NCBI GenBank assembly: GCA_021209875.1
Contig: JAGYVD010000004.1
Span: forward strand, 1,674,001-1,738,000
DNA length: 64,000 nucleotides
Direction of reading: 5' to 3'
DNA from: Rosellinia necatrix
Lineage: Eukaryota > Ascomycota > Sordariomycetes > Xylariales > Xylariaceae
How positions within the stretch are numbered: position 1 is the first letter of the stretch; every line of letters begins with the position of its first letter. The notes beneath the pieces were generated by a model. The model was not told the origin of the DNA. It did no database searches and saw only the letters and a program-made list of their open reading frames with translations. Shown here piece after piece: positions 12,507-26,443 of this stretch. A program made the position numbers and the translations under genes.

Positions 12507-13046
12507 TCATGCCTCTCGTTCGCCGAGTACATCATAAGTGGTCTGTTCATTGACTGCCTTCTCACGACCACCCGAGGATCCCGGCGGGACGGCATTAGCC
12601 TGGGAGAACTTGCGCTCGGCCAAGAGACTCGGATCATTCTCTGAGCCGATCTCCGCCGTAAAGCTCACATTCTCGGCTCTATCCCCGGTCCCGATGCTGT
12701 CATCCTCCTTGATGTTCCTGCCGTGGGGCCTGCTGGGGTTGCCGTAGCGTTGGCTACTCAGGGCAGATCGGGCAGAGCCGCCACTGCCCATTTCTCGCGG
12801 CGTGGTGCCTTCGGCAGACGGTGGGGAGGACTCGGGACCCTGGGCGGAGGCGGGAGTAGGGGCGGATGTGCCCTCTTGAGGTCGGTCTTGTTGGCCATTA
12901 CCGAGATCCGTGGGGTTGGCTTGGCGGAAGGCCTCGGACTCAGCCGCCAACGAATCGGGTCTGACTATGCCTGTGCCCTCTTGGATCATTGGGTTATTGG
13001 CGCCTGCCGAGACTTTGGTACCCGCGTTAGGTACTCTATACGACAT
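12507..13046 (-). CDS. Conserved fungal hypothetical protein
   Basis: One uninterrupted frame of 179 residues opens with ATG at 13046 and closes with TGA at 12507-12509. It is hydrophilic and rich in Ser, Pro, Gly, Glu and Ala, with no signal peptide or membrane segment, so it is probably largely disordered. Ordered-looking blocks sit at both ends: an N-terminal MSYRVPNAGTKVSAGANNPM stretch and a C-terminal ENVSFTAEIGSENDPSLLAE stretch. Their composition contrasts with the low-complexity middle, which suggests selection. I recognise this type of protein from fungal genomes but know of no function. Confidence 0.65.
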   Translation of the reverse strand: MSYRVPNAGTKVSAGANNPMIQEGTGIVRPDSLAAESEAFRQANPTDLGNGQQDRPQEGTSAPTPASAQGPESSPPSAEGTTPREMGSGGSARSALSSQRYGNPSRPHGRNIKEDDSIGTGDRAENVSFTAEIGSENDPSLLAERKFSQANAVPPGSSGGREKAVNEQTTYDVLGEREA

Positions 13047-13558
13047 CTTGAAAGTGAGTTACAGTAGCGTGGTGTAGAGATGTCTCTTTGAAAGGAGAAG
13101 AAGGAAGATTGATATGGTCCGCATAGACCAAACGATGCTGGAGTTTGGTATGGTCCGAGTTCGTTAATAAATTGAATTTAGAAGATTACGGAACTCCGAA
13201 CCACTAGTTTGTTGCTTTACATAGTGTCGACGGGTATCTAATATAGAGAAGAATGAGAAGAATACATGCGAATGGATCAGGGGGAAGCTCCTCAGACGTT
13301 GACGTCATAAATACATTCGAACGTCACCGTGCACCATTGATGACTTCATCAAGCCACAGACAAACGCGACCCTGTAGATATACTTACGAGCTCCATCCCA
13401 TATCCAGGTAGGTAGTACCTAAGCACAATACCCAATATGTGCAAACGGTCGCACTTGACGTAGTAGGTATCAGTCAGTCCCCCCCCTTTTTTTCTTTCTT
13501 TCTAGATATATATATATATGTATATATATTATATATATATTTCCCCAGTATCAGCAGA
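13047..13558. other. Intergenic with TA-rich tract
   Basis: Between the promoter of the hypothetical gene and the 3' end of the permease. A C/T run followed by a TA-rich microsatellite lies at about 13480-13541. No gene is seen. Confidence 0.6.
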
Positions 13559-15361
13559 TCAGCATTGAAAAGGTGTCGGGAGTTCGCCCGCCGCTGAAGC
13601 CCTAATCAAGGCCACGATGGTTACATAGAGTCCCCCAACACAGATGAGTGCGCCAGCGAGGACCGTAAAAATATTGACGGCAAACATCAAAGGCCGCTGA
13701 AACCAGGCGCGAGAACCCCCCCTTGAAATAGTATGTGTCGTGAAGCCAGAAGGCACCGGCGAGGCCATAGGTATACCAAGCAAGGAACGCCGCAGCGGCT
13801 ATGTTGACTAGATAGCTGAAAATCGGTATGCCAACAGCAAATAGGAATGCAGCAACGTTCGCGAGAACTATCAACAGTGTCCAGACTCCCCACCCCAGCG
13901 TAGTGTGCGAGTGCATGTGTTTAGTTCGTCTGAATAGGCGAATAAAGACGAGTTTGGATCCAACGTGGCTGTAGAGGCTTCCCCCGATCAAGAAGTTGGG
14001 GATAGCGAATGCAAAAGCGATTTTCTGCCACAGAGGGCTTAGGCTCAGCAGGCTAGTGCTAGATACGCCCGAGCCGATATACCAGTACGACACAAGCGCA
14101 AAAACGATGTATAGTGATGTTGCCGTTATTTGCAAGGTCGTGGCCGCCTTCATCGCATCCTGTGGATTTTTCATCTCCGAGATAAGGACGAAGAAGATGG
14201 AATGACCGGTATAGGCGAAAACAGGGTTTGTTACGCTAACTTGAGTGTCGAATGGATCAGTAATTTCCTTCAACCGAATTCAAATACGCAAAAAGGGGTT
14301 CCATGTTGGGAGCATGATCGGGGACGACCCTCGAAACAAGTAAAATAAACATCTAAACCAAGAACGAACGAACGCTCTCCTGTCGATCGCACCTTCAGCG
14401 TAACAGGGAAGCTTGGCCGTGACTCACTAAAGGCAGTGGTAAAATCCCTCGCGACCGCGACCTGGACGTCGCCCGGGCGGACCGGGGCGACGACGGCGCC
14501 GACCAGCCCGACGACGCCGGCGACGACGATGGAGGCGCTGCCGGCGACGGACAGGAGGCCGAGGCTGCCCAGCGTGCGGCGGAGGCTGGCGAGGGCCATG
14601 GCGGCGGAGAAGATGGCGCCGAGCGCGACGGCGCACAGCCTCCCGCCGGAGACCACACCGAGCGCCAGTTGGCCGGCGTGTATCTGGCTGCCGGCGGCGA
14701 AGACGGCGAAGACCACGGTGCCCGCGCCGAAGATGTCCCTGCCGACGGGGCCAAAGAGGACCATGCCCGCGTCCCCCATGTTGTGCACTTGGATCGGTTA
14801 GCGTGGGTTTATCCCCTCAACCCCTAATTCCCCTACCGCACCCCCTCTCCTCCCCCTTTTTTTTTTTTTTTTTTAAAAAGGAAAAAAAGGAAAAAAGAAG
14901 AAGAAGAAAGTCAAGAAATGAAATGAAATAAATAATAAATAAATAACATAGGCCGGGGGAAAGAGGGGTCACTCACCATGCGGGTGTCGTAGCTTGAAGT
15001 GTATTAGCGCCCGTGCGGTGTAGGTGGCGAACACGCCCAGAAAAAAGATGATGGCGATCCCGGGCACCACGCCGACGTCCGCCAGGGTGCTGGGCAGCGC
15101 GAAGAGGCCGTAGGAGACGATCTCGGTGATCATGAGCGTCGCGACGAGCGGCCAGCTCAGCGTCTTGTACTTGATGTCGTGGCCGTCCTCGCATCCGAAC
15201 ACGTCCCCGAGCGGCTCCTGGTCGGCCGGCCGTTGCCGCCCGTGGGGCTCGCCCCCGCCGCCGCCGCCGCCGCCGCCGGCCTCTTCGAGCGTCGCCGCTC
15301 CCCCGGCTCCATTGTTTTTCTCGTCCGTGAGTTGTTTCGAGTGGCAGGCATTGCCGAACAT
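13559..15361 (-). CDS. AAAP-family amino-acid permease, one frameshift
   Basis: Predicted exons are 15361-14977, 14787-14428 and 14239-13559, joined by introns with GTGAGT donors. They give about 474 residues if the frame is corrected. A hydrophilic N-terminus with a Gly run precedes about ten to eleven hydrophobic segments, beginning with the SWPLVATLMITEIVSYGLFA block. FVLISEMKNPQDA and NFLIGGSLYSHVG blocks are typical of fungal Mtr-like neutral or aromatic amino-acid transporters (Aa_trans). It should import amino acids by proton symport at the plasma membrane or vacuole. At 13716-13722 the coding strand has seven G where six would join the last membrane segment in frame. As written, the C-terminal 50 or so residues are misread. 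The start ATG at 15361 is the best in frame, but a short upstream exon is possible. Confidence 0.75.
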
Positions 15362-16681
15362 GATGGCTCCCGATGTCGAGTCTTCTAAAATGAGTCGGTG
15401 TCAATTACCCGGCCGCATTTTTCCCACGATAGAGTGCGGGATGCAGGGAGTACGGAAGGAATGGGTGGCGAGATGGCAATAGTTTGCTTTATCTCTTCCT
15501 GCCGGGCTATGACATGATTGGGCAATGATCTGATGGTGGGGTTTCGATCCCGTGAAGTTCTCGCCAACATGTGAGGATTTTACATACGCGAGAGACCAAT
15601 TCACGTCAACAACCCGATACCGGTATCAATTGTCCGTTTAATCCCTAATTAAATATCAGTAACTGTACAAGCGAAACAGCGTGGGAACTTGATCGGTTCC
15701 TCTTTCCCATCGGCCTAATACGATATAAGTCGGACATTGCTTTATCCATGGTTCCATCGTTTTTTATCGTTTTCCATTTATTGATTAACTAGTTAACTAC
15801 AATAACTAGGTACCTAGTTGCTTGCCTGATTGCGAGTTCAATTCTGAGAGACCACGCGGCCCTTGTCGCCCGGAAGCTTTAGGGATCGGGGCAAGACGCG
15901 AGGCGCATCGCCCCTGTCGAATTTATCACCGGTCCGGAATAGCGCGAGATGGCCTCGTTCGGCAGTACTTGCTGACCATTAGACATCATCACCAAGTTGC
16001 GAGGTTGGAACAGGTATCCCTGGTGCAGTCGAGCATGGACCCAAAATGTATTTGCTTGTGTATTTGCTTGTGTATTATCTCAGGGTTTTTATTTATTTTT
16101 TTATTGTTGATTGGGGAACGTTGACATGGCATCCGCCAACTCCTACTCCTGCTCCTTCGCGGTCAAACTTCAAACTTACCCGGCAACTAGGGTGGTTATA
16201 GGCGTGCGAAAGACGGGAGCGAAATCGGGGATGTGGGGGCCTGGTAATCAAGAGGCGAACTTTGCGGCGGACGAGCGAATGGCAAGCTGGGCAATGGTCA
16301 TAGCGGGGTCCATTAGTCCAGCATAGCAGACCCGTGGTGCATTAGCGCGGGGAGAGCACAGAAACAATGCAGGCATCTTTTAGGAGCTCAACCCACCAAC
16401 CGCAGAGCTTCGCGCCGACTTCGCCCTTGATTTTCACTCTTTCTTCCCCCGGGGCGCCTCGAGTCACCGTCCCTTTTTCGCATCATCGAGGTTCCCCATT
16501 ATCTGTGCAGGGAGCGGGACGCTATCCGGCTCGATCGTCCTCGCTTAATTGATTCTCTGTATGGTGCAATTGGGAGCATTCGGTCATCTTTTCTTAATTT
16601 TTATCTTTAGCAGATTTCGGTTTCCCCCTGCTTGCCCAATTGCCCACTAGACTAGAAGCTCCCCCAAGCTCCTACCTAGCT
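15362..16681. other. Divergent promoter region, permease and ILV3
   Basis: About 1.3 kb between two divergently transcribed genes, so it should hold both promoters. Short open frames show no family signature. A TGTATTTGCTTG direct repeat lies near 16047-16075. Confidence 0.55.
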
Positions 16682-18560
16682 ATGGCCATACAAGCTCTTC
16701 TCCGCGCCCGGGCTCCGGCAGCCCTGGGGCGACCGGCGATTGCGTCGTCAGGGCGATATGCGTATGTCCCGCCCTCCATAGGGAAATGAACTGTAGCTGA
16801 TGTATCGCGACGTAAGCAGGCGTTTCCTCAGCACCACTCCCGCCCGCCGATCGGACGATGGCCTGAACAAGGTCTCGCGCACCATTACACAGCCCAAGTC
16901 GCAGGGCGCCTCACAAGCCATGTTATACGCCACCGGGTTAGAGCTCGGCGACATGTCCAAGGCCCAGGTCGGTATCTCGTCCGTGTGGTGGGAGGGCAAC
17001 CCCTGCAACATGCACCTCATGGACCTGTCCAAGGTCGTAAAGGAGTCGGTCGCCAAAGCCGGTCTTGTTCCCTTCCGATTTAACACCATCGGCGTCTCGG
17101 ACGGCATATCCATGGGCACGACCGGCATGCGATACTCTCTCCAGAGCCGAGAGATCATCGCCGACAGTATCGAGACCGTCATGCAGGGCCAGTGGTACGA
17201 CGCCAACGTCTCCCTGCCGGGCTGCGACAAGAACATGCCGGGCGTGCTGATCGCCATGGGCCGCGTGAACCGCCCCAGCATCATGGTGTACGGGGGCACC
17301 ATCAAGCCCGGCTGCACCAAGGACGGGCAGACCATCGACATGGTCAGCGCCTTCCAGGCGTACGGGCAGTACATCTCGGGTGAGATCGACGAGGGCCAGC
17401 GGTTCGACATCATCCGGCACGCGTGCAACGGCAGCGGGGCCTGTGGCGGCATGTACACGGCCAACACGATGGCCTCGGCCGCCGAGACGCTGGGCATGAC
17501 CCTCCCGGGGAGCAGCAGCAGCCCGGCCGAGTCGAAGGCCAAGATCACCGAGTGCAGCAACATCGGCGAGGCCATCAAGACGATCATGAGGGAGGACATC
17601 AGGCCCAAGGACATCATGACGCGCCAGGCGTTCGAGGAGGCCATGGTCGTCGTCAACATCCTCGGCGGCAGCACCAACGCCGTGCTCCACCTGATCGCCA
17701 TCGCCGACGCCGTCGGCATCAAGCTGACCATCGACGACTTCCAGGCCGTCTCGGACCGGACGCCCTTCCTCGCCGACCTCAAGCCGTCGGGCAAGTACGT
17801 CTTCGAGGACCTGTACAAGATCGGCGGCACCCCGGCGCTGCTCAAGTTCCTCATCGGCGAGGGCATCATCACCGGCGGCGGCGTCACCGTGACCGGCAAG
17901 ACCGTCAAGGAGAACGTGGAGTCGTACCCGTCCTTCCCGGCGGACCAGGCCGTCATCCGGCCGTTCGCGAACCCGATCAAGCCCACGGGCCACATCCAGA
18001 TCCTGCGCGGCGCGCTGGCGCCCGGCGGCTCGGTCGGCAAGATCACGGGCAAGGAAGGGCTCGTGTTCACCGGCAAGGCCAAGTGCTACGACCAGGAGAA
18101 CGACTTCATCGAGGCGCTCGAGCGCGGCGAGATCAAGAAGGGCGAGAAGACGGTCGTCATCATCCGGTACGAGGGGCCCAAGGGCGGGCCCGGGATGCCC
18201 GAGATGCTCAAGCCCTCGTCCGCCATCATGGGCGCCGGCCTCGGCAACGACGTCGCCCTCCTCACCGACGGCCGCTTCTCCGGCGGCAGCCACGGCTTCC
18301 TCATCGGCCACATCGTCCCCGAGGCCGCCGAGGGCGGCCCCATCGGCCTCGTCCGCGACGGCGACACCGTCACCGTCGACGCCGAGCGCCGCGTCATCGA
18401 CTGCGACGTCGACGACGCCGAGATGGCCCGCCGCCGCCGCGAATGGGCCCCGCCCCCGCCCCGCTACGCCCGCGGCACCCTCACCAAGTACGCCCGCCTC
18501 GTCAGCGACGCCAGCCACGGCTGCGTCACCACCGGCGCCCTCGAGCCGAGCTCGGCTTGA
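16682..18560 (+). CDS. ILV3: Dihydroxy-acid dehydratase, mitochondrial
   Basis: Predicted exons are 16682-16761 and 16817-18560, giving 607 residues. Exon 1 supplies a mitochondrial targeting peptide rich in Arg and Ala ([18 protein letters not shown]), so the start is this ATG and not the ATG at 16800 inside the intron. The enzyme dehydrates 2,3-dihydroxy-isovalerate and -methylvalerate to 2-oxo acids in valine, isoleucine and leucine synthesis. Iron-sulfur ligands are visible as Cys in NPCNMH (about 90), GCDKNMPG (about 163) and [12 protein letters not shown]. The C-terminal signature [14 protein letters not shown] is intact. Length is normal for the family. The acceptor at 16814-16819 is a tandem AAGCAG, so two isoforms differing by one Arg are possible. 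Confidence 0.95.
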
Positions 18561-19428
18561 AAAGCTCCACCACGCGCGCACACGCATTTCATCCTATATC
18601 TACCTTGAGAAATAGAGAGGAAAAAAGAAAGATAAAGCGTGGTGCGGTGATGATGATGGTAGATTGTGGAATAGTTGCGCAGCGAGATACCAGGCGAGGC
18701 GGTAGTAAGAAGAAGAAAAAAAAAAAAAAAGGAAAAGAGAAAGGATTATGTACATGCATCATTGGAGTATTTACGGATAACTATACCAAAAAGAGAAAAA
18801 GGAGAAAAAAAAAAACAACAGAAAGAAACAGTAGGAGATTTATCTATATCCCCATGTGTAAATATTTACTTCACCGGCGGGGAGCGGGCCGGCATGAAAT
18901 CGGACGAGAAGAGAAAAGAATATCGGCGCTTTTGCTTAGGTTTTGTTTAACTTGGAATTATAGTTCGAGAATAAAATGTTCCTGCAAAAGCTATCCACGT
19001 GTATGAACGTAGAATCCTATATTGGTTTGATTATTACGGCCAAAAATATCCCTGGTGTGCACTACCGAATAATTGGCTGCTATTCATCCGTCCGAACCGT
19101 CCCCAACACATGTGGAGCGTTGTTCTATCTCTTTTCTCCCCTTGCTCAGGCCCGGTGGCATGTGAAGTGGCATTAGCCGCCTTCCGCCTTTCGCTATCAA
19201 AATCGGTCTGCTGAGCTCGACATGCGCGAGCCGGATTGCGCTATTTGGGCCGTGACACTATATTTGCAGCTTGCGTTACCGATGCCAGGCTCCGTCAAAC
19301 CTTGGGGGTATGGGCTCATCTGCCTTCTAGTTTTCCCCCCCCCCAAAAAAACAAAGCCCCAACTTTCCGTGTAGGAAGCCAACAGATGTGTGTGTGTGTG
19401 TAAATAGCAAATACACCCATAACGGTGA
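18561..19428. other. Convergent 3' flanks, ILV3 and LOA1-like gene
   Basis: Purine-rich low complexity (AAGAAGAAAAAA-like) lies at 18705-18830, and C/A runs plus a short TG repeat at 19335-19400. Both neighbouring genes end into this stretch, so it should hold both polyadenylation regions. No gene is seen. Confidence 0.6.
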
Positions 19429-20510
19429 TCACTTTTTTCCCTTGCCCTTGGACCAAGCTTCAACAAATGCGGCCTTGTCCTGCAGGGTTAAACCTACGCG
19501 CTTATTCCTAGCTAGCCTCGCAAGAGAGTCGCCGACATGGTCTAAAAGTTGCTGTTCCTCGGGGGTAGCCTCAGCTCCACCATCACCGCCGCTTCCAGGC
19601 TTCACGCTCATATCGCGATTAGTGAGTCCATTCACAGCGACCGTCGTATTGGAGACGCCCTCGGCCACACGCACTCTGATATAGTGCGTCGGTTTGCTGA
19701 GCAAATTCCATAGGAAGAAGAGCCAGGCACCCGGGATCGGGGTGGTGATGTCGGGGGGCGTGTAGCGCAGGCTGACGGGGAAGATCTTGGCGTCGGTGGG
19801 GCATGATAAGAGCGACGGGGAGGCGGGGAGGATGCCCTTGCCGTTTGTGGTCGTCATCTCGGGGAACACGGCGACGACGCGGTGCGGGTTCTGCTCGACG
19901 AGGGCGCGGACCGTGGTCAGGCCGGACGGCGGGGCCGTGGCGTTCGGCGGTGCGAGAGCGAGGGTCATGGCGCGAAACAGAGATATACGCTGCACCTTGC
20001 GCGTCGCCGGGTACGAGACGACGAAGATGGGGTCGAAGATGGCGGCTAGGTAGACGGCGTCGACGGGGCTCGTGAACTGGGCTGCGACGACGGCGCGCTC
20101 GCGCGGGAAGCGGGAGGGAGGCTGCTGGGAGAGCGATCCGCGCTTGACGCCGTCGAGCTGGAGATCAACCCACCAGATCCCCGGGATGCCCAGCATGGTC
20201 CAGAGCAGCAGCTTTCGCAGAAACTGCGGGAGCGGGAGGTGGTCCAGCACCAGGAAATAGGCGGCGCAGTACGTCGCGAATATCGGGAGCCGGAACAGGA
20301 AGATCCACACGCCGAAGAACTTGGATATCATCGAGGTCGGTGCGGACGCCGGGAGGAAGGGCGATATGCCCGAGCCTAAGAAGGGGGTGCGGGCAATCCG
20401 GTCAGCTTGGCACACGTCCGCATCGTGGGATTTCTAGGCGGTAGAAACCGAGGCTCCGGAGCGGATGGGACACACGTACCTCTGTCTCGAAACTGGTTGT
20501 ACTTCTCCAT
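19429..20510 (-). CDS. LOA1-like lysophosphatidic acid acyltransferase
   Basis: Predicted exons are 20510-20480 and 20375-19429, giving 325 residues. The first exon encodes MEKYNQFRDR and joins in phase through a GTACGT donor. A membrane segment near residues 25-55 is followed by a PlsC-type acyltransferase domain. Visible motifs are FTSPVDAVYLAAIFDP, where the HX4D motif is usually found, and FPEMTTTNGKGIL, matching the FPEG motif. The family (yeast Loa1/Vps66) transfers acyl groups to lysophosphatidic acid at the ER and lipid droplets. Here the position of the usual catalytic His in HX4D is Phe (F-T-S-P-V-D), and Gly of FPEG is Met. These changes may be typical of the subfamily or may lower activity. 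It is convergent with ILV3. Confidence 0.75.
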
Positions 20511-20818
20511 GGTTGTACGGGTCACTGAACTCGGGGAGGATTGGTGAAAACAAGGGTTCCGACGGCGTTGGCATGCCTTAGCCCGAGGGGCGCGGTTGAG
20601 GAGAGAGAAAAGATGTGGTTTTAAGACACACACTCTGTTGGCAGACTGTCCAAAGCCATGTTAAGCCTTGTACTTACTGTAAGGCTAGTACAGCGTATTT
20701 TGGTCAAAAAAAGAGAATTTAAGTTTCAACCATTTCAGGCTAACTACATGATAATAGAACGTTTATAATGTTGGATTAAGGAACGCGGTTAGAGCAATGT
20801 CTTGGGTAAGTACCTAGG

Positions 20819-20896
20819 TTATGTAGCGACTGGATAGCGGTGTTGTAAGAAGGATGGAGATGGAGTAATTGATATGAAGTCCACTGCAGTAGATAA
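20819..20896 (+). repeat. Dispersed repeat family 1, copy a
   Basis: Matches 23142-23213 in direct orientation, both containing GTAGCGA-TG-ATAGCG-TGTTGTA followed by ATGGAGTCCAC-like sequence. Differences are mostly transitions. No coding content. Confidence 0.6.
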
Positions 20897-21757
20897 CCCA
20901 CCAGGCGCAGTGACTGTGGGCCGTACCTCCCTTCAGTTAGGCACTTAAAACGGAAAGACCAGTAAAACCTGAACCGTATTGTTACAAAAACCAGTCACGA
21001 CAGAGGGCAACTAGCACACAGTTGCCCATTTATTTTTTACAGCCTAGACACACACACCATGCACCTATTTACCCAACTATTCAACTAACGATTTTATATA
21101 TATATATATATATATATAACTAGTTATAGTATTAATTATATGTATTTATTATGATGCGTATTGTGTTTCTCTCTTTTTCTATTCTTTTTTTCCCAATATT
21201 TATTTACCTGTTTAGGATGATTATCAATATTAAAATTAGTAGTGGTATGCCCGTACAAGTAGCTAACACCCTGTGCATTCTCCCAGTGATTCCACACGTC
21301 GGTCGTTTGTTCATCGCAACTTAATCCAGCCAGGAATCTACCCTGGGTTCAAACGTGCATCGACCAACCAGGCAATAACAACTCTACCATGACTACAGAT
21401 TCCAGCCAGTCCCATCTCGCCCCCAACTTGATATATTTCTCTTTAATAGTTGACAGCACTGAGCCCAGCGATGCCAAAGGGCATTTGTCGCCGGCCCTGA
21501 CTCCGTGATAAAGCCTCACATTCGCACGGCAAGGCAGGAAGGACAGGAGCGTCGTAGTATCAATACCACCCCAACCAACCAACAACCGGCACTCTGCGAA
21601 CCGCCCTAGTGGGCTTCGTAGAATATAGCCCTCAACCAGGGTAACTTGTAAGAAACCCGAGATCGCCAACCGCTTCGAGCGGGAGGGTCATGCCAGCTTC
21701 TTAGTGTGCTATTAGGCATGACAGTCACATAGCATGGCGCCCACTATCCCGTAGTGT

Positions 21758-21866
21758 GGCTCCAGTATATTGGTATATACAAGGACCAAGGGCCTCCAGC
21801 TCTAGATAGTAGGCCTAGGAATTCATAGAATTAAGCCCTACTCCTATGCCACGCTATCTGTCTACC
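21758..21866 (+). repeat. Dispersed repeat family 2, copy a
   Basis: Aligns by eye, in inverted orientation, with about 23476-23575. Shared blocks include TATTGGT-TATA, TAGGCC-AGGAAT and AGCCCTAC-CCTAT. Identity looks like roughly three quarters, with mostly transition differences. Confidence 0.6.
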
Positions 21867-23141
21867 TTCCCTTTGCTCCCATGAAGGCGCATATGTGTGA
21901 GGCCGGACTATGATCGACTGGTACGATTCGGTTCGCCAGATAACATTTGACGCAACCTACAACACACGGGTTGTACGGCCCCCACAATCCGTTCCACGAC
22001 GTCAAGAATCACGAGGCATGATTTACTTTCGAATCCGGCCTCTCGCTTCTCTCCATCGGCTTTTCCCCTGGAATTTTCGCTTGTCGTGCGTGGCAGGCCA
22101 GAGAGCGCCCAGTGTTGACTTTCATCGACTACTCACACGAGAAGAGGCACTTAGAAGGGTCCTTCTTTCTATAGCTTGGGCAGACCGTCTACGGACCAAG
22201 TGCCTTATTCTGATACCAACCTACCTGGCAGAAGGTTATGCGCTTCCATGGAACGAGCACATCGCAACGTCCACGTTGTGCGTCCAGGGCGAGCAAAATC
22301 TTCGTGACTGACTCATCATACCTTATCTTTCGATGCTCTCGTATCTTGTCTTCATCATACACACCCATAGACGGGCTCCGCGGGGGCTGGCCTGAACGTC
22401 TTCATCCCCGAACCCTCGGCCCTCCTCTACATATTTCGCCAATATACTCTCCAGATTTCTACCTTTCTCGACGCCCCTTTCTCGCTATCTTCGACAGCCA
22501 TACGCGGTTCTTTTACCTAGTCCTGTAACCCGAGACGGGACATCAACTCGGAGTCGCAGCACACGGTACTTCGACGGCCATGCCCCTGCGGTCGGTATCC
22601 GGCAATGTGGCATTCAGGCGCGAGACGTCGGGCTTGAAGACTGTCATGCTGGACAAGTACGCTCGGTGCACAGGGGCTACGAAGCTACAGGTGTCGAAGC
22701 CGCTCCCATAAGCGATCATGCTAAGAAGTTCCACATCATCAAGACAGGTAGTGAGATTGCGATCTTACAAGGCATCAATATATTTTCTCTAGAACGTGTC
22801 TTTTTTCAGCGGTATATCAGCGTGGGTATAACTCAGGAGGATATCGTGGTTGCGGGCCGGGCTCTGCTTCAGCGGGCAAGCGCAGGGAGAAAACACCAGT
22901 CTGCCGCGCTGTTTGGCTTGCGAGCGGCATCTCCGCATAGAGGCAATACCAAAGACGGTCTACCGCGCTTAGACCGCCGCATCTGAAAAGATGTGCCTGG
23001 GCGAGACTTGTCGTCGTGGTACCGATACCGTATCGCGGGTCTCAGTCATAGCCATGGGCTGGAGTGTCAAACCGGGTTACCACAAAGTAAGTAGATAGGC
23101 TTGTTCTGGGCAGTAGATGGTATTTAGGGTTCAATGGGGTA

Positions 23142-23213
23142 TTGTAGCGATTGAATAGCGATGTTGTAGATAGATAGATCTGGTAATCGACATGGAGTCC
23201 ACCGTAGTAGGTA
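23142..23213 (+). repeat. Dispersed repeat family 1, copy b
   Basis: Direct-orientation partner of 20819-20896. Confidence 0.6.
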
Positions 23214-23411
23214 ATAGGCGCATGTTCTCATTCAATCAATACAGAGCCATTATCAGGTCATCGTCGGCCTACTTCCATTCGTCAAAACGACACGGTCTGA
23301 TAAGTTGATTAGGACACTGAATAGGGTCATATACCAACACAGGACGCATGTCTTTGTAAGCTACCCAGCATATTCTTAGCTTTCTTAAGTACATGGATTG
23401 TCTCTGCCTGT

Positions 23412-23575
23412 CATATAAAGAATATCTAGAGTGAGGTCTAGTCACAAGAAGGTAGCGGCTGGGCCGCAAGTAGATAGCTAAGAATAGGGGTAGGGCTCAA
23501 TATCATTGATTCCTGGGCCTACCATCTAAGGTGGAAAGCCTTCAGTCCTTATATACACCAATATGCCTCTAGAGC
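23412..23575 (-). repeat. Dispersed repeat family 2, copy b (inverted)
   Basis: On the minus strand its first part matches 21758-21866. Its second part matches 25576-25675, sharing ATCTACTTG-G-CCCAGC-GCTACC and GACCTCACTCTAGA-ATTC. It therefore joins segments seen separately in the other two copies. It lies just beyond the 3' end of the kinase gene. Confidence 0.6.
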
Positions 23576-23701
23576 TAGACTATAGGGTAGCTGGTACCTC
23601 GCCACATTCTTTATCTATATAACACTACCCTAGATTGGAACGCGTTACAGCATCTTTTGAAGCGATCGCTTGTATGTCAACACGGCAATACCAAGCCCTA
23701 T

Positions 23702-26157
<2,456 letters not shown>

Positions 26158-26443
26158 ATGGATTGGAGAAGTGTCCAATTTGTTCCGCCGAACATGTACG
26201 CCAGCAATGTTCCTATCAGGGCTAATATCATTCAAAGAGTGCTTAATGAAGCACCTAACGGGGCAGCTACAGCTCAGGTTATGTAAGACACCTCACTTCT
26301 CCGTCACTAGCAAAATACTAACGCAAATTATCAGAAATAGTTGGCACACAAGCAGATCGGACCAACGGTTTCATTGTACTGTTGACTATAGGGCCAGCAA
26401 TGGCAAATTCCTAGGCCGAGTACACATTTATCAAAATAATTAG
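26158..26443 (+). CDS. Possible small orphan protein, 77 residues
   Basis: Two predicted exons, 26158-26282 and 26335-26443, are joined by a 52-base intron with textbook signals: GTAAGA donor, ACTAAC branch point and TATCAG acceptor. The product begins MDWRSVQFVPPNMY and ends RVHIYQNN, has one Cys and carries no signal peptide. A pyrimidine-rich, ATTAAT-ended leader precedes the ATG, as for real fungal genes. I recognise no family. The intron quality is the main argument. It could also be a fragment of a decayed gene. Confidence 0.4.

Larger units (their letters stand above)
20511..23701. other. Repeat-relic region, no intact gene
   Basis: About 3.2 kb with a TA microsatellite at 21095-21118 and several decayed dispersed repeats listed separately. 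Copies differ mainly by C/T and G/A changes, as repeat-induced mutation would leave. A 43-codon frame from 22580 is too short and featureless to call. Confidence 0.6.

Noticed and set aside
16748..18587. Long minus-strand open frames (444 and 549 codons)
   Set aside because: They lie opposite the ILV3 gene, whose GC-rich third positions create stop-free shadow frames; their translations are low-complexity with no domain.
17423..19006. 527-codon plus-strand frame overlapping ILV3
   Set aside because: It is the +2 shadow of ILV3, rich in Arg, His and Gly, running into 3' flanking purine repeats.
22580..22711. 43-codon frame beginning MPLRSVSGNVAF
   Set aside because: Too short, no splice partner, and in a repeat-relic region.
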